Assembly: GCA_945860955.1 (NCBI GenBank)
Contig: CAMATH010000013.1
Coordinates: forward strand, 28,203-92,202
Direction: 5' to 3'
DNA: 64,000 nucleotides
Source: Planctomicrobium piriforme
Lineage (GTDB): Bacteria > Planctomycetota > Planctomycetia > Planctomycetales > Planctomycetaceae
The first letter of the stretch is position 1, and every line of letters begins with the position of its first letter. The position numbers and the translations under genes are program-made. Below, one piece after another: positions 16,513-26,908 of the stretch. The notes under the pieces are model-generated. The model ran no database searches. It had not been told where the DNA came from and saw only the letters and a list, made by a program, of their open reading frames with translations.

Positions 16513-17273
16513 AGCCCCCACTCCTTGTGAAGATTGCCCACGAGTTCCGATCGGCATTTCGTCTGGAAATCGAATTCGAACATCCCCTGAGCGAGTTTCA
16601 CGTCACCGCGCTGATGGGAGTTTCCGGTTCCGGAAAGACCACGGTGTTGCGGTCACTCGCTGGCTTGGAACGACCCGACTCGGGCACGATTCGGTTTGGC
16701 GAGGAGATCTGGTTCGACTCCGATCGCAAAACGCAAACTTCGCCGCAAAGGCGGGGCGTCGGCTGTCTCTTTCAGGACTACGCCCTGTTTCCCCACAGGA
16801 ATGTCGCGGACAACATTGGATTTGGGTTGAAGGGGGTTTCCGTCCGCGATGAGCAGGATCGTGTGGCGGAGTTGCTGTCGATGTTGCAGCTTGCGGGGAT
16901 CGAACGGCGATATCCACGCGAACTCTCGGGAGGTCAGCAACAGCGTGTGGCACTGGCGCGGGCGGTCGCCTCCCGTCCGAAACTGCTGTTGCTCGACGAA
17001 CCGTTGTCGGCCCTCGACACGCCGACCCGTCGCGAGTTGCGGGGGCTGATTCGTGAGTTCTTGAAGTCGCAACAGATCCCCGCGCTCCTGGTGACGCACG
17101 ATCCGAATGACGTGCGGAGTCTCGCCGACCGGGTCGTCGTTCTCGACGCCGGACGAATTTTACAGACGGGCAGCGTGGGCGATGTCATCGCACGTCCGGC
17201 GACGCGGCGGGTGGAACAGTTGCTGGCACGTGACGCGGATGTGATAGAATCCGCATCATGCGGTCCAACGTGA
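16509..17273 (+). CDS. modC: molybdate ABC transporter ATPase, short form
   Basis: 254-residue ABC ATPase. Walker A is GVSGSGKTT, the Q-loop is CLFQDYALFPH, the signature is LSGGQQQRVALARA and Walker B is LLLLDEP, followed by an H-loop LLVTHDPNDV. The start at 16509 overlaps the modB stop. ModC proteins are usually about 350 residues because of a C-terminal TOBE/Mop regulatory domain. That domain is absent here, since the protein ends shortly after the ABC fold. Molybdate feedback on transport through a Mop domain is therefore unlikely, and control may lie with the PBP-type regulator upstream. Confidence 0.93.
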   Translation: MKPPLLVKIAHEFRSAFRLEIEFEHPLSEFHVTALMGVSGSGKTTVLRSLAGLERPDSGTIRFGEEIWFDSDRKTQTSPQRRGVGCLFQDYALFPHRNVADNIGFGLKGVSVRDEQDRVAELLSMLQLAGIERRYPRELSGGQQQRVALARAVASRPKLLLLDEPLSALDTPTRRELRGLIREFLKSQQIPALLVTHDPNDVRSLADRVVVLDAGRILQTGSVGDVIARPATRRVEQLLARDADVIESASCGPT

Positions 17274-17340
17274 ACATCGCGTTCCATTCCGCACGGATCA
17301 CACCGCGGCCAAACACCGCGCAACCTCCAAAGGCGATGCC

Positions 17341-18234
17341 ATGTCATTCCGTCGGCTGTGCGTTTTGGCAACACTCTTCAGCCTCTCCATACCGGGTTGC
17401 AGTCGGCCAGCACCACCAGCAAGTCCCTCACTCACGCAACAACAAGCAGCCGACTCGTTCCGAAGGGGGTTGGGGGAATTTCAAGGTCAAGTGGCGGCGG
17501 CGGAGAAGCAACTCAAAGTCCAGGAAGTCGCGGTCGTGGTGGACGGCGTTCGAGACAGCACCCACAACGCAGAGATTTCGCACAAGGTGCAGCAACTCAA
17601 GGATCCCGACAGCACGAGCCATAGCTTTTCGTCGCGCGGAAGTACGTACTCTGGGAGTGATTCTCTGTTCGTCATCAGTCCGATTCTCGATGTCGTTGAC
17701 GCCGCGGATCGAATTGATTTTGGCCGGGTGACTGGTGTCGATGTGGCGAACCGTACCATTCTGGTTGACGCCGGCGTTGAAAAGACAGAGCGTCCGACCG
17801 ACGGCTGGCCGGGATCCGACGCGATCGATCAATTCATTCTAAAGAGGGCCGTGGCGGCCGCTTCGGTTGCCGCTGTCCAAAGTCTGGTCGACAAATATGG
17901 ACGCGACAAGGTCGTCGTCATTCGCGTTCCTGAAGAACCGGTCAATGCCGAAGGGGTTCATCCCTCACCGGATCTGCATCCGCTGGTCCCCAAAATTCGA
18001 GAGGTGGCTCCCGAGTCATTGACCTCCACGGACGATTGTGGTCCGCAGGGGCAATACTATGTCACGATCACAGTCGCCCCGATGGACGACGTCGCCGCGG
18101 TTCTGAAACTCTTGGGGGAAAAAAAACCACTTGTCGTGGACGCCGCCGCGCGGGTGATTCTGATTGGTGACATCGACCGGCTGCGGCCGCGAGCGACTGT
18201 GCCAGCGATATTCGACACGTCCTTATTGCCCTAA
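17341..18234 (+). CDS. hypothetical lipoprotein
   Basis: 297-residue protein with a lipoprotein signal (CVLATLFSLSIPGC) and a Pro/Ser-rich stretch after the cysteine. The mature part has mixed alpha/beta character with a segment VVVIRVPEEP and a C-terminal YYVTITVAPMDDVAAVLKLLGEK. I do not recognise the family. It begins 67 bases after modC on the same strand and may be read through from that operon, but nothing in it suggests a molybdate role. Codon usage matches the neighbours. Confidence 0.7.
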   Translation: MSFRRLCVLATLFSLSIPGCSRPAPPASPSLTQQQAADSFRRGLGEFQGQVAAAEKQLKVQEVAVVVDGVRDSTHNAEISHKVQQLKDPDSTSHSFSSRGSTYSGSDSLFVISPILDVVDAADRIDFGRVTGVDVANRTILVDAGVEKTERPTDGWPGSDAIDQFILKRAVAAASVAAVQSLVDKYGRDKVVVIRVPEEPVNAEGVHPSPDLHPLVPKIREVAPESLTSTDDCGPQGQYYVTITVAPMDDVAAVLKLLGEKKPLVVDAAARVILIGDIDRLRPRATVPAIFDTSLLP

Positions 18235-18273
18235 CTGACCGACGGATTCGAATTCCAGCGAACGACTTCACCG

Positions 18274-18651
18274 ATGCTCAAGCTCTACAAACGGATCAAG
18301 CGGATTCCCTATTTTCATGAAGCCTGGATCTGCGGCGCGAAGATCCACGAGCGCTGGGGGCGGGTGGGCGAACCGGGTCAGACGGCGGAACATGCCCGCG
18401 ACAAGTCGTTGAGCCGCGAGCAGGACCTGGAACGCATTCTGGCTCAACCGATCGCCGACGGTTTTGAGCCGATTGACGACGAAGACCTCGCGATACTGAC
18501 GGTCGAATACGTGATCGACGGGATGGGGACTGAAGCCGATCTCAACAAGCGGCATCAACTCGAAACGCGTCTCGAAAAGCTGCTGGCGGTGACCGGCGTG
18601 GTATCGGGAAATCGACACCGAGGCCCGCGAGTTGTACGCGATGTTCTTTAA
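18274..18651 (+). CDS. small unknown protein with probable C-terminal frameshift
   Basis: 125-residue frame starting MLKLYKRIKRIPYFHEAWI. It contains a WGR-like stretch (KIHERWGRVGEPGQ) and an acidic middle part. I do not recognise a characterised family. The frame ends in an Arg-rich, unconvincing tail (NRHRGPRVVRDVL). A neighbouring frame over 18603-18691 instead gives a convincing C-terminus, YREIDTEARELYAMFFNEPP and onward, ending at a TGA at 18689-18691. A one- or two-base indel near 18600 would join them. Either the gene is recently broken, or the read has an error there. Confidence 0.6.
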   Translation: MLKLYKRIKRIPYFHEAWICGAKIHERWGRVGEPGQTAEHARDKSLSREQDLERILAQPIADGFEPIDDEDLAILTVEYVIDGMGTEADLNKRHQLETRLEKLLAVTGVVSGNRHRGPRVVRDVL

Positions 18652-18753
18652 CGAACCGCCCGAGTGGAGCGGGTTTTACAAGTCCGTGTGAAGCTGACCA
18701 GCCCCAACGATCCATTGAAAGCGGACCAGGGACCGAGGGGCGTCAGTCGGCGT

Positions 18754-19794
18754 TCACACCGTCACCGAAACCCCCAGCGCCGCGCCGGTCTCGCACAGTG
18801 CCTTCCACGTGAGGTCGTCGAGTTCGATCCCCGCCGCGAGGCGCTGCTGTTTCGTGCGGGCTTCGACTTCCCCGGGCATCAGAATCTCGGAATCGGGAGT
18901 CGCTTTTCGGGACTGTTTCACGAACTCGACAAATCGGCTCACTTCGTGTCCAAAACCCAGGTCGTTCGGAATACGGTCGGGGTCAATCAGCACCGCGAAC
19001 AGACCGTTGATCAGATACGGGGCGTTGGGGTCGCTGCAACCGCTGCCGGTCAGTGCGCCCGCGAACATCTCGGCGATGATTCCCAGGCCGTACCCCTTGT
19101 GTCCGCCAAACGGCAGAATCGCTCCCGGGGGTTTGCCGTAAAACGTTTTGGGGTCATTGGTGGGGTTGCCATCATGGTCGATAATGCAGCCCGGGGGAAC
19201 GTCGACTCCCTTGTTGAACGCGACCTTGAGTTTCCCCTCGGCGATCGAACTAGTCGAGATGTCGAAGATGATGTCGGGACCATTGGGGACGGGGACGCCG
19301 GCGGCGACAGGGTTCGCAGAGAGTCGGCGGTCGATACCGCCCCACGGGGCGACCAGCAGTCCAAACCCACTGGTGTTGACGAAGAACAGTGAGCAAAGTC
19401 CGGCGTCGCATGCGATTTGGGGCCAGTCACCAATTCGCCCCAGGTGGGCGGTGTTTCTCAGGGCGAGAATGGAGAGGGCGCTCTTTTTCGCTTTGGCAAT
19501 CGCGATTTCCATCGCCTGTTCGCCGACCGATTGTCCGAAGCCGCGCTGGCCGTCGAGAACCGCGAGGGTGTCGGTTTCGAAGACCGACTGCACCTTCTGG
19601 TTGGCGCGCACCATGTCCTTTTTCAACCAGTCGATGTAATAGGAAACGCGAATCACGCCGTGCGAATCGTGGCCGACCAGGTTGGATTCGACAAGCCGAC
19701 GGGCGATCTGGGCATCTTCGGGGGCGTGACAGCCCGCTTTCGAGAAAATGGCTTGAACCAGGGATGTCAGCCGGTCGGCGGGAATGCGAATCAT
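18754..19794 (-). CDS. Ldh2-family malate/L-lactate/ureidoglycolate-type dehydrogenase
   Basis: 346-residue NAD(P)-dependent dehydrogenase of the Ldh2/MDH2 family, unrelated in fold to classic Rossmann lactate dehydrogenases. Signatures are the N-terminal NLVGHDSHGVIRVSYYIDWL (catalytic His), the NTAHLGRIGDW stretch, LSANPVAAGVPV and GGHKGYGLGIIAEMFAGALTG. Start 19794 gives the expected short N-terminus MIRIPADRL; an upstream extension to 19941 has no family character. The substrate cannot be assigned: family members act on malate, lactate, sulfolactate, 2,3-diketogulonate or delta-1-piperideine carboxylate. It stands alone with convergent and divergent neighbours. Confidence 0.88.
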   Translation of the reverse strand: MIRIPADRLTSLVQAIFSKAGCHAPEDAQIARRLVESNLVGHDSHGVIRVSYYIDWLKKDMVRANQKVQSVFETDTLAVLDGQRGFGQSVGEQAMEIAIAKAKKSALSILALRNTAHLGRIGDWPQIACDAGLCSLFFVNTSGFGLLVAPWGGIDRRLSANPVAAGVPVPNGPDIIFDISTSSIAEGKLKVAFNKGVDVPPGCIIDHDGNPTNDPKTFYGKPPGAILPFGGHKGYGLGIIAEMFAGALTGSGCSDPNAPYLINGLFAVLIDPDRIPNDLGFGHEVSRFVEFVKQSRKATPDSEILMPGEVEARTKQQRLAAGIELDDLTWKALCETGAALGVSVTV

Positions 19795-20413
19795 GGGGAG
19801 CGCGCGGGTTCGGTACAGCGGGACGATGGCGGGACGAGAATTGAGACACTGTGAAGAGTGTCTTCTAGCGAGGGAGACGGAGTGGTGCCAGTGATTGACG
19901 GTTCCGGGACTGTGGAGATTGGCATTGTCGAAAAGAAACAACGGCCCGCTTGGAGGCTAAGTTGGGGGCCACGGCCAGCGAACGCCGCGAGTGGGCCGTG
20001 AAGCCGAACTGCGGAATGTGATTGTGCGGCTATGAAAGTGCGTACGACGGACGGAAAGAATTTAACAGGATGAAGAGGATGAAAGGGATGAACAGGATGG
20101 AGTTGCGCGCCATTCCGGCTCTCTGGATAGAGAGCAATGAGTCGGCAGTGCGCCGAGCAACGGGCATTGCTGTTTGAGATCGGGCGATCCTGGCCCCGAA
20201 GCGGGCAGTTGAAAAAAAGCGGGGGCGTGTGGAATGAACTCCACGCTACCTCCCCAGTCACCCCTCCCGTTACAATTGAACTCGATAAGTCACTTGCCCA
20301 CCGGCCTCCCGAAGCGCTTCTTTCCTGGGGGTGCCAACCAAGTTTCTCCGCCGAGGTTTGCTCCCGTGCCTGCCTGTAGCGCTTCGCAACGCGTGACGTG
20401 GCGATATTGTTTG
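19795..20413. other. intergenic region upstream of the PSCyt1 gene, with a 9-base tandem repeat
   Basis: A 619-base gap between the Ldh2-family gene (minus) and the PSCyt1 gene (plus). It contains a short tandem repeat at 20064-20099: four 9-base units AACAGGATG, AAGAGGATG, AAAGGGATG and AACAGGATG. Otherwise I see no convincing gene. The frame can be opened upstream of the chosen PSCyt1 start (to 20234) but lacks a signal-peptide-like or domain-like sequence there. Confidence 0.7.
20064..20099. repeat. 9-base tandem repeat, four units
   Basis: Consensus AA-N-RGGATG; the first and fourth units are identical (AACAGGATG), while units two and three differ at one and two positions. The array is purine-only on the plus strand apart from the T of GATG and one C per end unit, and is flanked by TTT on the left. 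Similar GGATGAA-type arrays are dispersed in planctomycete intergenic DNA, to my recollection. No function is evident. Confidence 0.75.
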
Positions 20414-23400
20414 ATGTCGCTCGCGTCGCTGCTCTCGCTTGGACTGCCGTTCGCTGCGGTTTTCGCCGCCGACGACGTGAAATTCGGTCGCGATGTGTTG
20501 CCAATCCTGTCGGCGCATTGCTTCGCCTGCCATGGTCCCGACGCCGGGGCTCGCAAGGGGGATCTGCGGCTGGATGAACCGGAGGCGGCGTTCGCCAAAC
20601 GAGACAGCGGCACGCCGCTCAAAGCGGGTTCGCTCGACGAAAGTGAAGTGTGGCAGCGGATCATCTCGACCGATGAGTCGACGGTGATGCCTCCCCCGGC
20701 GGCGAAAAAGCCACTCACCGAAGCGCAGAAAGAGATTCTGCGGAAATGGATTGAGCAGGGGGCCAAATATCAGAAGCACTGGGCGTTCGATCCCCCCGTC
20801 AAAAGTGAGCTACCGGTGGTGAATCGGCCCGGCTGGCAGGAGAACCCGATCGACCGGTTCCTGTTGGCGCGGCTGCAACAAGCGGGGCTGGAACCACGTC
20901 CCGAAGCGAGTCGCTCGACATTGATCCGGCGGGTCGCGTTCGCCCTCACCGGTCTCCCCCCCACCCCGGCCGAGGTGGAACAGTACGAGAAAGACGCCGC
21001 TCCGAACGCGTACGAAAACATGGTCGACCGGTATCTCGCGTCGCCCCGGTACGGCGAAGAGATGGCCCGGCACTGGCTGGATGTCGCCCGCTACGCTGAC
21101 ACGCACGGCCTGCATCTCGACAACGTCCGTGAAATGTGGGCATATCGCGACTGGGTGATCGGAGCGTTCAACAGGAATCTCCCCTTCGATCAATTCACAA
21201 TCGAACAGCTCGCCGGCGACAAGCTCCCCAACCCGACGCGCGACCAGTTGATCGCAACCGGGTTCAACCGCTGCAACGTCACGACCAGCGAAGGGGGTTC
21301 GATTGATTCGGAGTTTCTCTTCCGATACGCGGTCGACCGAACCAGCACGACGATCCAGGCGTGGATGGGACTCACCGGCGGCTGTGCCGTCTGTCACGAT
21401 CACAAGTATGACCCGCTGACATCGCGCGAGTACTACTCGCTGTATTCGTTCTTCTACAGTTCCGCCGACCCGGCGATGGATCGGAATATCAACACGACCG
21501 ACCCGTTCCTGCGGCTACCCGACGCCGACCAGGAGCGTGACCTGGCGGCGTTGCGAGCAGCAGAGCAGCAGGCGAAGCAGGCGCTCGATGAACTGACGGC
21601 GAAACTCGAGTTTGTGGACCCCGCCGAGGCGAATCCCGCGCCGGTCAAGCGACCGGTCAGCGACGTCTGGTTCGACGATCTCTTTCCCGCCGGCGCGCGG
21701 CTCAATTGTTCTTCGCGCAACGCGTCGGTCTGGTCGAACGCGCCGCAGACGACCGTCGCTTCGGGAGTGCGGGCGCTGCGCCAGTCCTTTGCGAGCAACT
21801 ACACCGACAAGGCGGAGAATTTTGGTGTCTCGCTGGTCGTTCCGGAACAGGCCCGGTTCCACGTCTTCGCGAAAGTCGATGCGAACGAGCCTCCTCAGGC
21901 GATCATGCTGGAATTGCAGACTTCTAAGGGGACTCGCCGGGCGATCTGGGGGAACCCCGAAAAGATTGGCGGCGGACAGGTCGGCACCCCCGAGCGTCTC
22001 AGTCTGGGCGATCTCCCTGCCAAGGGGCAATGGATTTTACTGGAAGTGACCGGGGAACAGTGGCAGCTCTCCGGAGGAGAAGCCGTTCGCGGAATCACGT
22101 TCGGTCAGTTTGGCGGCATCGTCGAATGGGATCGGCTGAGTGTCTCGGGCGAACTCGCGCCGGCGATAGACCCGCGAGCTTCGTTCCGTGCCTGGTGGAA
22201 TGACCGCAAGGGAATTGAGACACCGGGGGTTCCCGGTGATCTGGCGGCGGCCCTGCGGGATGGTCCGGATAAGGAAACCACTCCCGAGATTCGTACGCGG
22301 CTGCGGAACTTTTTCTTAAGCAGTTCGGCCCGTCCCACGAACGCCGACTGGAAGCTGGCGCGAAACCGCTACGATTTCGCCCTCGCCCAGCGGGTCGCGC
22401 TGGAAGAGGGTCTGCCCGGAACGTTCATCTTCAAGGATCTCGATCAGCCGCGCGACGCGTTCGTGATGACGCGTGGCCAGTACGACAAGCCGGGACAGAA
22501 GGTCGAGCCGACCGTGCCGGCGATTTTCCCCGCGCTCAAACTCGACGACCCCGCCCGGCGACCGAACCGGCTCGATCTGGCGAAGTGGCTGATGTCTCCC
22601 GATCACCCGCTCCCCGCGCGGGTCACGGTCAATCGGCTCTGGCAACAGTTCTTCGGCATGGGGATCGTCAAGACGAGCGACGACTTCGGTGCCCAGGGGG
22701 AACCTCCGACGCATCCTGAGCTGCTCGACTGGATGGCGGTGCAATACCGCGAGTCGGGCTGGAACACCAAGGCGTTCGTGAAGCTGCTGCTCACCTCGTC
22801 GGCGTTCCGGCAGGATGGCAAAGTGCTGCCCGAGGTGTTCGCCAAGGATCCGGAAAATCGGCTGTATGCCCGGGGTCCGCGATTCCGGCTCGACGCCGAG
22901 CAGATTCGCGATAACTCGCTGTTCGTCAGCGGACTGATCCGCCTGAAAATGGGTGGCCCCGGTGTCCGTCCGTACCAACCCCCCAATATCTGGGAACCGG
23001 TTGGTTACGCCGACAGCAATACGCGGTTCTATCTGCAGGATCATGGAGAGTCGCTCTATCGGCGGAGCGTCTACTGCTTCTTGAAGCGGACTGCGCCGCC
23101 GCCGTTCATGAGCAATTTCGACGGACCGAATCGCGAACAACTTTGCGCCCGGCGGGAACGGACCAACACCCCATTGCAGGCGCTGCAGTTGATGAACGAC
23201 ACACAGCAGTTCGAGGCGGCCCGTGCGTTCGCCGAGCGGATCTTGGAGCAGGGAGGCAAGACGACCGACGAGCGACTGCGGTACGCGTACATCACGGTGC
23301 TGTCGCGGCCGCCGGCGGAACAGGAGCTGGTACTGCTGCGGGAGGCGGTGGCGGGCTATCAGGAACGCTATTCCGCCGACCTGCCGTCCGCCGACAAGGT

Positions 23401-23515
23401 GGTACGGGTCGGGGAATCGCGACTCAAGTCGGGAGCGTCGGTTCCCGAACTCGCCGCCTGGACCCTCGTTTCCAATCTGATTTTGAATCTTGACGAAACC
23501 GTCACGAGGAACTGA
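20414..23515 (+). CDS. PSCyt1/DUF1549/DUF1553 (PSD1) cytochrome-type protein
   Basis: Large planctomycete-specific exported protein, about 1033 residues. A signal peptide ([16 protein letters not shown]) leads into a cytochrome c-like PSCyt1 domain with the haem motif CFACH and an MPPP segment as possible distal ligand. DUF1549 (PSCyt2) follows, including the second CxxCH CAVCH, then a beta-rich central region and DUF1553 (PSD1) with [20 protein letters not shown] and [13 protein letters not shown]. The family is always found next to a DUF1501 protein, as here 5 bases downstream; the pair is suspected to act on sulfated or complex polysaccharides or in redox chemistry, but this is unproven. 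ATG 20414 was chosen because it directly precedes the signal peptide. Confidence 0.9.
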   Translation: MSLASLLSLGLPFAAVFAADDVKFGRDVLPILSAHCFACHGPDAGARKGDLRLDEPEAAFAKRDSGTPLKAGSLDESEVWQRIISTDESTVMPPPAAKKPLTEAQKEILRKWIEQGAKYQKHWAFDPPVKSELPVVNRPGWQENPIDRFLLARLQQAGLEPRPEASRSTLIRRVAFALTGLPPTPAEVEQYEKDAAPNAYENMVDRYLASPRYGEEMARHWLDVARYADTHGLHLDNVREMWAYRDWVIGAFNRNLPFDQFTIEQLAGDKLPNPTRDQLIATGFNRCNVTTSEGGSIDSEFLFRYAVDRTSTTIQAWMGLTGGCAVCHDHKYDPLTSREYYSLYSFFYSSADPAMDRNINTTDPFLRLPDADQERDLAALRAAEQQAKQALDELTAKLEFVDPAEANPAPVKRPVSDVWFDDLFPAGARLNCSSRNASVWSNAPQTTVASGVRALRQSFASNYTDKAENFGVSLVVPEQARFHVFAKVDANEPPQAIMLELQTSKGTRRAIWGNPEKIGGGQVGTPERLSLGDLPAKGQWILLEVTGEQWQLSGGEAVRGITFGQFGGIVEWDRLSVSGELAPAIDPRASFRAWWNDRKGIETPGVPGDLAAALRDGPDKETTPEIRTRLRNFFLSSSARPTNADWKLARNRYDFALAQRVALEEGLPGTFIFKDLDQPRDAFVMTRGQYDKPGQKVEPTVPAIFPALKLDDPARRPNRLDLAKWLMSPDHPLPARVTVNRLWQQFFGMGIVKTSDDFGAQGEPPTHPELLDWMAVQYRESGWNTKAFVKLLLTSSAFRQDGKVLPEVFAKDPENRLYARGPRFRLDAEQIRDNSLFVSGLIRLKMGGPGVRPYQPPNIWEPVGYADSNTRFYLQDHGESLYRRSVYCFLKRTAPPPFMSNFDGPNREQLCARRERTNTPLQALQLMNDTQQFEAARAFAERILEQGGKTTDERLRYAYITVLSRPPAEQELVLLREAVAGYQERYSADLPSADKVVRVGESRLKSGASVPELAAWTLVSNLILNLDETVTRN

Positions 23516-23520
23516 TCACC

Positions 23521-24993
23521 ATGCACCCATATTTTGAACACGACCTCGCTCAGACCCGCCGGCAGTTTTTTGGATCCACGGGTGTTCGCCTGGGAGCCGC
23601 GGCGCTCGCCGGAGTCCTGGCAAACTCCGGTTCGGCGTCGGCCGCGGACGCGACCGGTGGCAAAGTGCATCCAGCTCTCCCCGGGTTTCCGCACTTTCCT
23701 CCGAAGGCGAAGTCGGTCATCTATCTGCACATGAATGGCGGTCCCGCGCAGATGGATCTGTGGGACTATAAGCCCGGATTGAATGAGTATTTCGACAAAG
23801 ATCTTCCGGACAGCGTTCGGCAGAATCAGCGGATCACCACGATGACGAGCGGCCAGAAACGGCTGCCCGTCGCACCGTCGAAATTCAAGTTCGCGCAACA
23901 TGGCCAGTGCGGTCGCTGGGTGAGCGAGCTGCTTCCGCACACCGCGCAGCATGTCGACAAGATCGCGCTCGTGAAGTCCGTTCACACGAACGCGATCAAC
24001 CACGACCCGGCGTGCACGTTTGTGATGACCGGCAGCGAAGTTCCCGGCAAACCGAGTCTCGGCTCGTGGGTCTCGTATGGTCTGGGGGCCGAAACGAACA
24101 ATCTGCCTTCGTTCGTTGTGCTGACTCCCACCTGGAGCGCCAAGGCGGCGGCTCAGGCGCTGTTCACTCGCATGTGGTCGAGCGGCTTTCTGGCGACAAG
24201 TTACTCGGGAGTCGCGCTCCGCAGTGTGGGGGATCCGGTGCTGTACATTCAGAATCCCCCGGGGGTCGAGTCGCGCGACCGCCGGGCGATGCTGGACGTG
24301 CTGTCAAAACTCAACCAGCGGCAGTTTCAGGAGTTGGGCGATCCCGAGATTCAGGCGCGGATCGCGCAATACGAAATGGCGTTCCGGATGCAGGGGAGTG
24401 TCCCGGAACTGGTCGATCTGAAGGGAGAGACGAAGGAGACGCTGGAGGCGTACGGTCCCGATGTCAACACGCCGGGCACGTTCGCCGCCAGCGCCCTGTT
24501 GGCCCGGCGACTGGTCGAGCGAGGGGTGCGCGTGGTGCAACTGCTGCATCGCGGCTGGGACCAGCACGGCAATCTTCCCGGCGACATCACGTTGCAATGT
24601 CGCGATGTGGATCAGCCGTGCGGGGCGTTACTCAACGACCTGAAACAGCGCGGCCTGCTCGATACGACGCTGGTTGTCTGGGGAGGCGAGTTCGGTCGGA
24701 CAGTGTACTCGCAGGGTCAGTTGACCAAAGAGACTTACGGTCGCGATCACCATCCGCGGAATTTCTGCATGTGGATGGCGGGGGGCGGGATCAAGGGGGG
24801 CATCAGTTTCGGCGAGACCGACGACTTCAGCTACAACGTGGTCGAAAACCCCGCCAACGTGAACGACCTGAACGCGACCATTCTGCATTGCCTGGGAATC
24901 GATCACGAGCGGTTCACCTACAAGTTCCAGGGACTGGAACAGCGGCTGACGGGAGTCGAAGGGCCGAAGATCATTCCGGAATTGTTGGCGTAG
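23521..24993 (+). CDS. DUF1501 family exported protein (sulfatase-like fold)
   Basis: 490-residue protein with a twin-arginine signal [10 protein letters not shown], so it is probably folded before export. DUF1501 landmarks are [20 protein letters not shown] near the N-terminus, [18 protein letters not shown] in the middle and [18 protein letters not shown] and [20 protein letters not shown] near the end, placing it in the alkaline-phosphatase/sulfatase-like superfamily. It starts 5 bases after the PSCyt1 gene and forms a two-gene operon with it. Its substrate is unknown; the pairing is a phylum hallmark. Confidence 0.92.
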   Translation: MHPYFEHDLAQTRRQFFGSTGVRLGAAALAGVLANSGSASAADATGGKVHPALPGFPHFPPKAKSVIYLHMNGGPAQMDLWDYKPGLNEYFDKDLPDSVRQNQRITTMTSGQKRLPVAPSKFKFAQHGQCGRWVSELLPHTAQHVDKIALVKSVHTNAINHDPACTFVMTGSEVPGKPSLGSWVSYGLGAETNNLPSFVVLTPTWSAKAAAQALFTRMWSSGFLATSYSGVALRSVGDPVLYIQNPPGVESRDRRAMLDVLSKLNQRQFQELGDPEIQARIAQYEMAFRMQGSVPELVDLKGETKETLEAYGPDVNTPGTFAASALLARRLVERGVRVVQLLHRGWDQHGNLPGDITLQCRDVDQPCGALLNDLKQRGLLDTTLVVWGGEFGRTVYSQGQLTKETYGRDHHPRNFCMWMAGGGIKGGISFGETDDFSYNVVENPANVNDLNATILHCLGIDHERFTYKFQGLEQRLTGVEGPKIIPELLA

Positions 24994-25015
24994 GAACGTG
25001 GACGAGAGTCGAACG

Positions 25016-25753
25016 ATGCTGATCGAGATCTGCTGTGGTTCCCTCGAGGACGCGCTGGCGGCCGAGGAGGGGGGAGCCGACCGGATCGAGTTGAACTCCG
25101 CGTTGTTTCTCGGCGGACTGACGCCCTCGCTGGGGACGTTGGTTGAAGTGAAACGCCAGACGAAGTTCCCGGTACTCGCGATGATTCGTCCCCGCGTGGG
25201 GGGATTCGACTACAGCGAAGCAGAGTTCGCGGTGATGCGGACCGACGCCCGGTTCGCGGTGGAACAGGGGGCCGACGGTCTGGTTTTTGGCTGCCTGCAT
25301 TCCGATGGAACGCTGCACCGGGAACGAACGGCCGAACTCGTGAGTCTGGCGCAGGGGCGACCGACGGTGTTTCACCGCGCGTTCGATGTGGTCCCCGACC
25401 CGTTCGCGACACTGGAACAGTTGATCGATCTGGGGATCACACGGATCCTCACCTCGGGTCAGGAAGAGTCGGCGTATAACGGGGCGGGGTTGATCCGCGG
25501 GCTGATCGAGGCGGCCCGCGGTCGGATTGAGATTCTGCCGGGAGGCGGAATCGACCCGTTCAACGTCTGCGACGTGATTGAACGGACGGGGACGACGCAA
25601 ATCCATCTCGCACTGTTTCACTCGCGACGCGACCGCAGTTGCGAAGCTCGATCGCAGGTTTATTTCGGCGGTCAGTTGCGACCGGCGGAGGATCGGATTG
25701 ACACGATTGACGCCGGTGGTGTGAACGGGATCCGCAAGATCTGTTTGAAATAA
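25016..25753 (+). CDS. cutC: CutC family protein
   Basis: 245-residue TIM-barrel protein of the CutC family, annotated as copper homeostasis but with a debated role. Typical sequences are MLIEICCGSLEDALAAEEGG, ADRIELNSALFLGGLTPSLG, PVLAMIRPRVGGFDYS, VFGCLHSDG, VFHRAFDV and RILTSGQEESA, ending IEILPGGGI. ATG 25016 gives the family-typical start; a GTG at 24998 would add six residues. It follows the DUF1501 gene by 22 bases and may be cotranscribed, although no functional link is known. Confidence 0.92.
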   Translation: MLIEICCGSLEDALAAEEGGADRIELNSALFLGGLTPSLGTLVEVKRQTKFPVLAMIRPRVGGFDYSEAEFAVMRTDARFAVEQGADGLVFGCLHSDGTLHRERTAELVSLAQGRPTVFHRAFDVVPDPFATLEQLIDLGITRILTSGQEESAYNGAGLIRGLIEAARGRIEILPGGGIDPFNVCDVIERTGTTQIHLALFHSRRDRSCEARSQVYFGGQLRPAEDRIDTIDAGGVNGIRKICLK

Positions 25754-25882
25754 GCGGCTGACCAGGGAGACAGAATCGGTTCAGCCCTGCGGATGGGACG
25801 ACCTGTGCGGTTTTCGATGGGGCGACACGTTGCCCCGCCAGGGTACGGACGGGTTTTCACTTCGCGACGGCAACGAATCGGA

Positions 25883-26908
25883 TTACCACTTCGGAACTTC
25901 CATCAGCTCGGGAATGGGATCGATCGTCCAGGACTTGATGGGGGTTTTCCCGTCGCGTCCCATGAGATGAATCGCCTCGCCCACCAAGACCTTCTGTTTG
26001 GTATTGGGGTCGATCTTTTCCTTGCTGCGGAGTTGCTCGATCAGGCGGGCGATCGCGGGATCATCCGGAGTGTTGAACGCACCCACGGTGACAATCGAAC
26101 GGAACCGCTCGTGATAGACAAACGCTTCCATCTTGTACTGGTTGCGCATGACCGTCGCCATTTCGACTGAACTCTTCGCGGCGTTGTCGAGCGAGATCTT
26201 TTTGTCGTCCTGCAGGTCCCGTTCGAAGCTGGCGAACGTGGTGGGCTTGATCGCCGAGTTGCCGTAGAACGACGCCGCGATCAGGGTATATTTCCCCTTG
26301 TTTTCCAGCAGCGAATTGCGGACGCCCGAATTCAGTTGCGCCATCAGAGGATCTTTCGATCGACGCTTGAGTTCGTCCGGGGGAAGCAGCGGATTCGGCG
26401 CGAGGAACGCTTTGTTCAGGGCGAGCGGATGCTCGACCTTCTCTCCGTGGTGCTGGACTTCGACTTTGGGGCTGAATTTCTTGATGAACTTCAGAGTGGC
26501 CTGTGCGGTTTTGTCTTCGACACTCTCATAATTGCCGGCGAGAACTGCGATTTCCCCGTGTTGCGCGGTGTAGTGCCGACGCTGGAGCCGGTGCTTCGTA
26601 TCGTAGGTGTCGATATCTTCGATCTGCTCATCCTGCTGGTAGATATACGCCGGTATGTTTTTGGCGCGCAGCAGCGTGACGAGCTGATTGGCGGCTTCGA
26701 TGGAATTCTGCCGCTGTTCGGGAGTTTCGCCCGAGAAGCTGGAGACCTTGATCATCCAGGGACCATGCTTCTTGCGAAGATGGTAGACCTTGGAAGGGTC
26801 GGATTCGACGCGGGCCGCCCACACCGCAGTGGGGCCGGCAGCCACCAGCGCCAATCCAAAGAGAAAGGTCAGAGCCCGAACAAACCGAATGCTGTAGAGC
26901 TTCCGCAC
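25883..26908 (-). CDS. exported protein with two SPOR-like repeats
   Basis: 341-residue exported protein. The GTG start at 26908 is supported by AAGGGAG 5-8 bases upstream. A signal peptide with the hydrophobic core ALTFLFGLALVAAG precedes the mature part. Two segments resemble SPOR-type folds. The first is WMIKVSSFSG...AANQLVTLLRAKNIPAYIY. The second is YTLIAASFYG...VEMATVMRNQYKMEAFVYHE followed by IVTVGAF. SPOR domains bind denuded peptidoglycan, but planctomycete walls are atypical, so the ligand is open. No close neighbour suggests a pathway. Confidence 0.7.
   Translation of the reverse strand: MRKLYSIRFVRALTFLFGLALVAAGPTAVWAARVESDPSKVYHLRKKHGPWMIKVSSFSGETPEQRQNSIEAANQLVTLLRAKNIPAYIYQQDEQIEDIDTYDTKHRLQRRHYTAQHGEIAVLAGNYESVEDKTAQATLKFIKKFSPKVEVQHHGEKVEHPLALNKAFLAPNPLLPPDELKRRSKDPLMAQLNSGVRNSLLENKGKYTLIAASFYGNSAIKPTTFASFERDLQDDKKISLDNAAKSSVEMATVMRNQYKMEAFVYHERFRSIVTVGAFNTPDDPAIARLIEQLRSKEKIDPNTKQKVLVGEAIHLMGRDGKTPIKSWTIDPIPELMEVPKW

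Noticed and set aside
18754..19794. Assignment as malate dehydrogenase of the TCA cycle
   Set aside because: The Ldh2 family has many substrates and the locus gives no pathway context.
20064..20099. CRISPR or origin iterons
   Set aside because: Nine-base units without spacers, only four copies, and no replication gene nearby.
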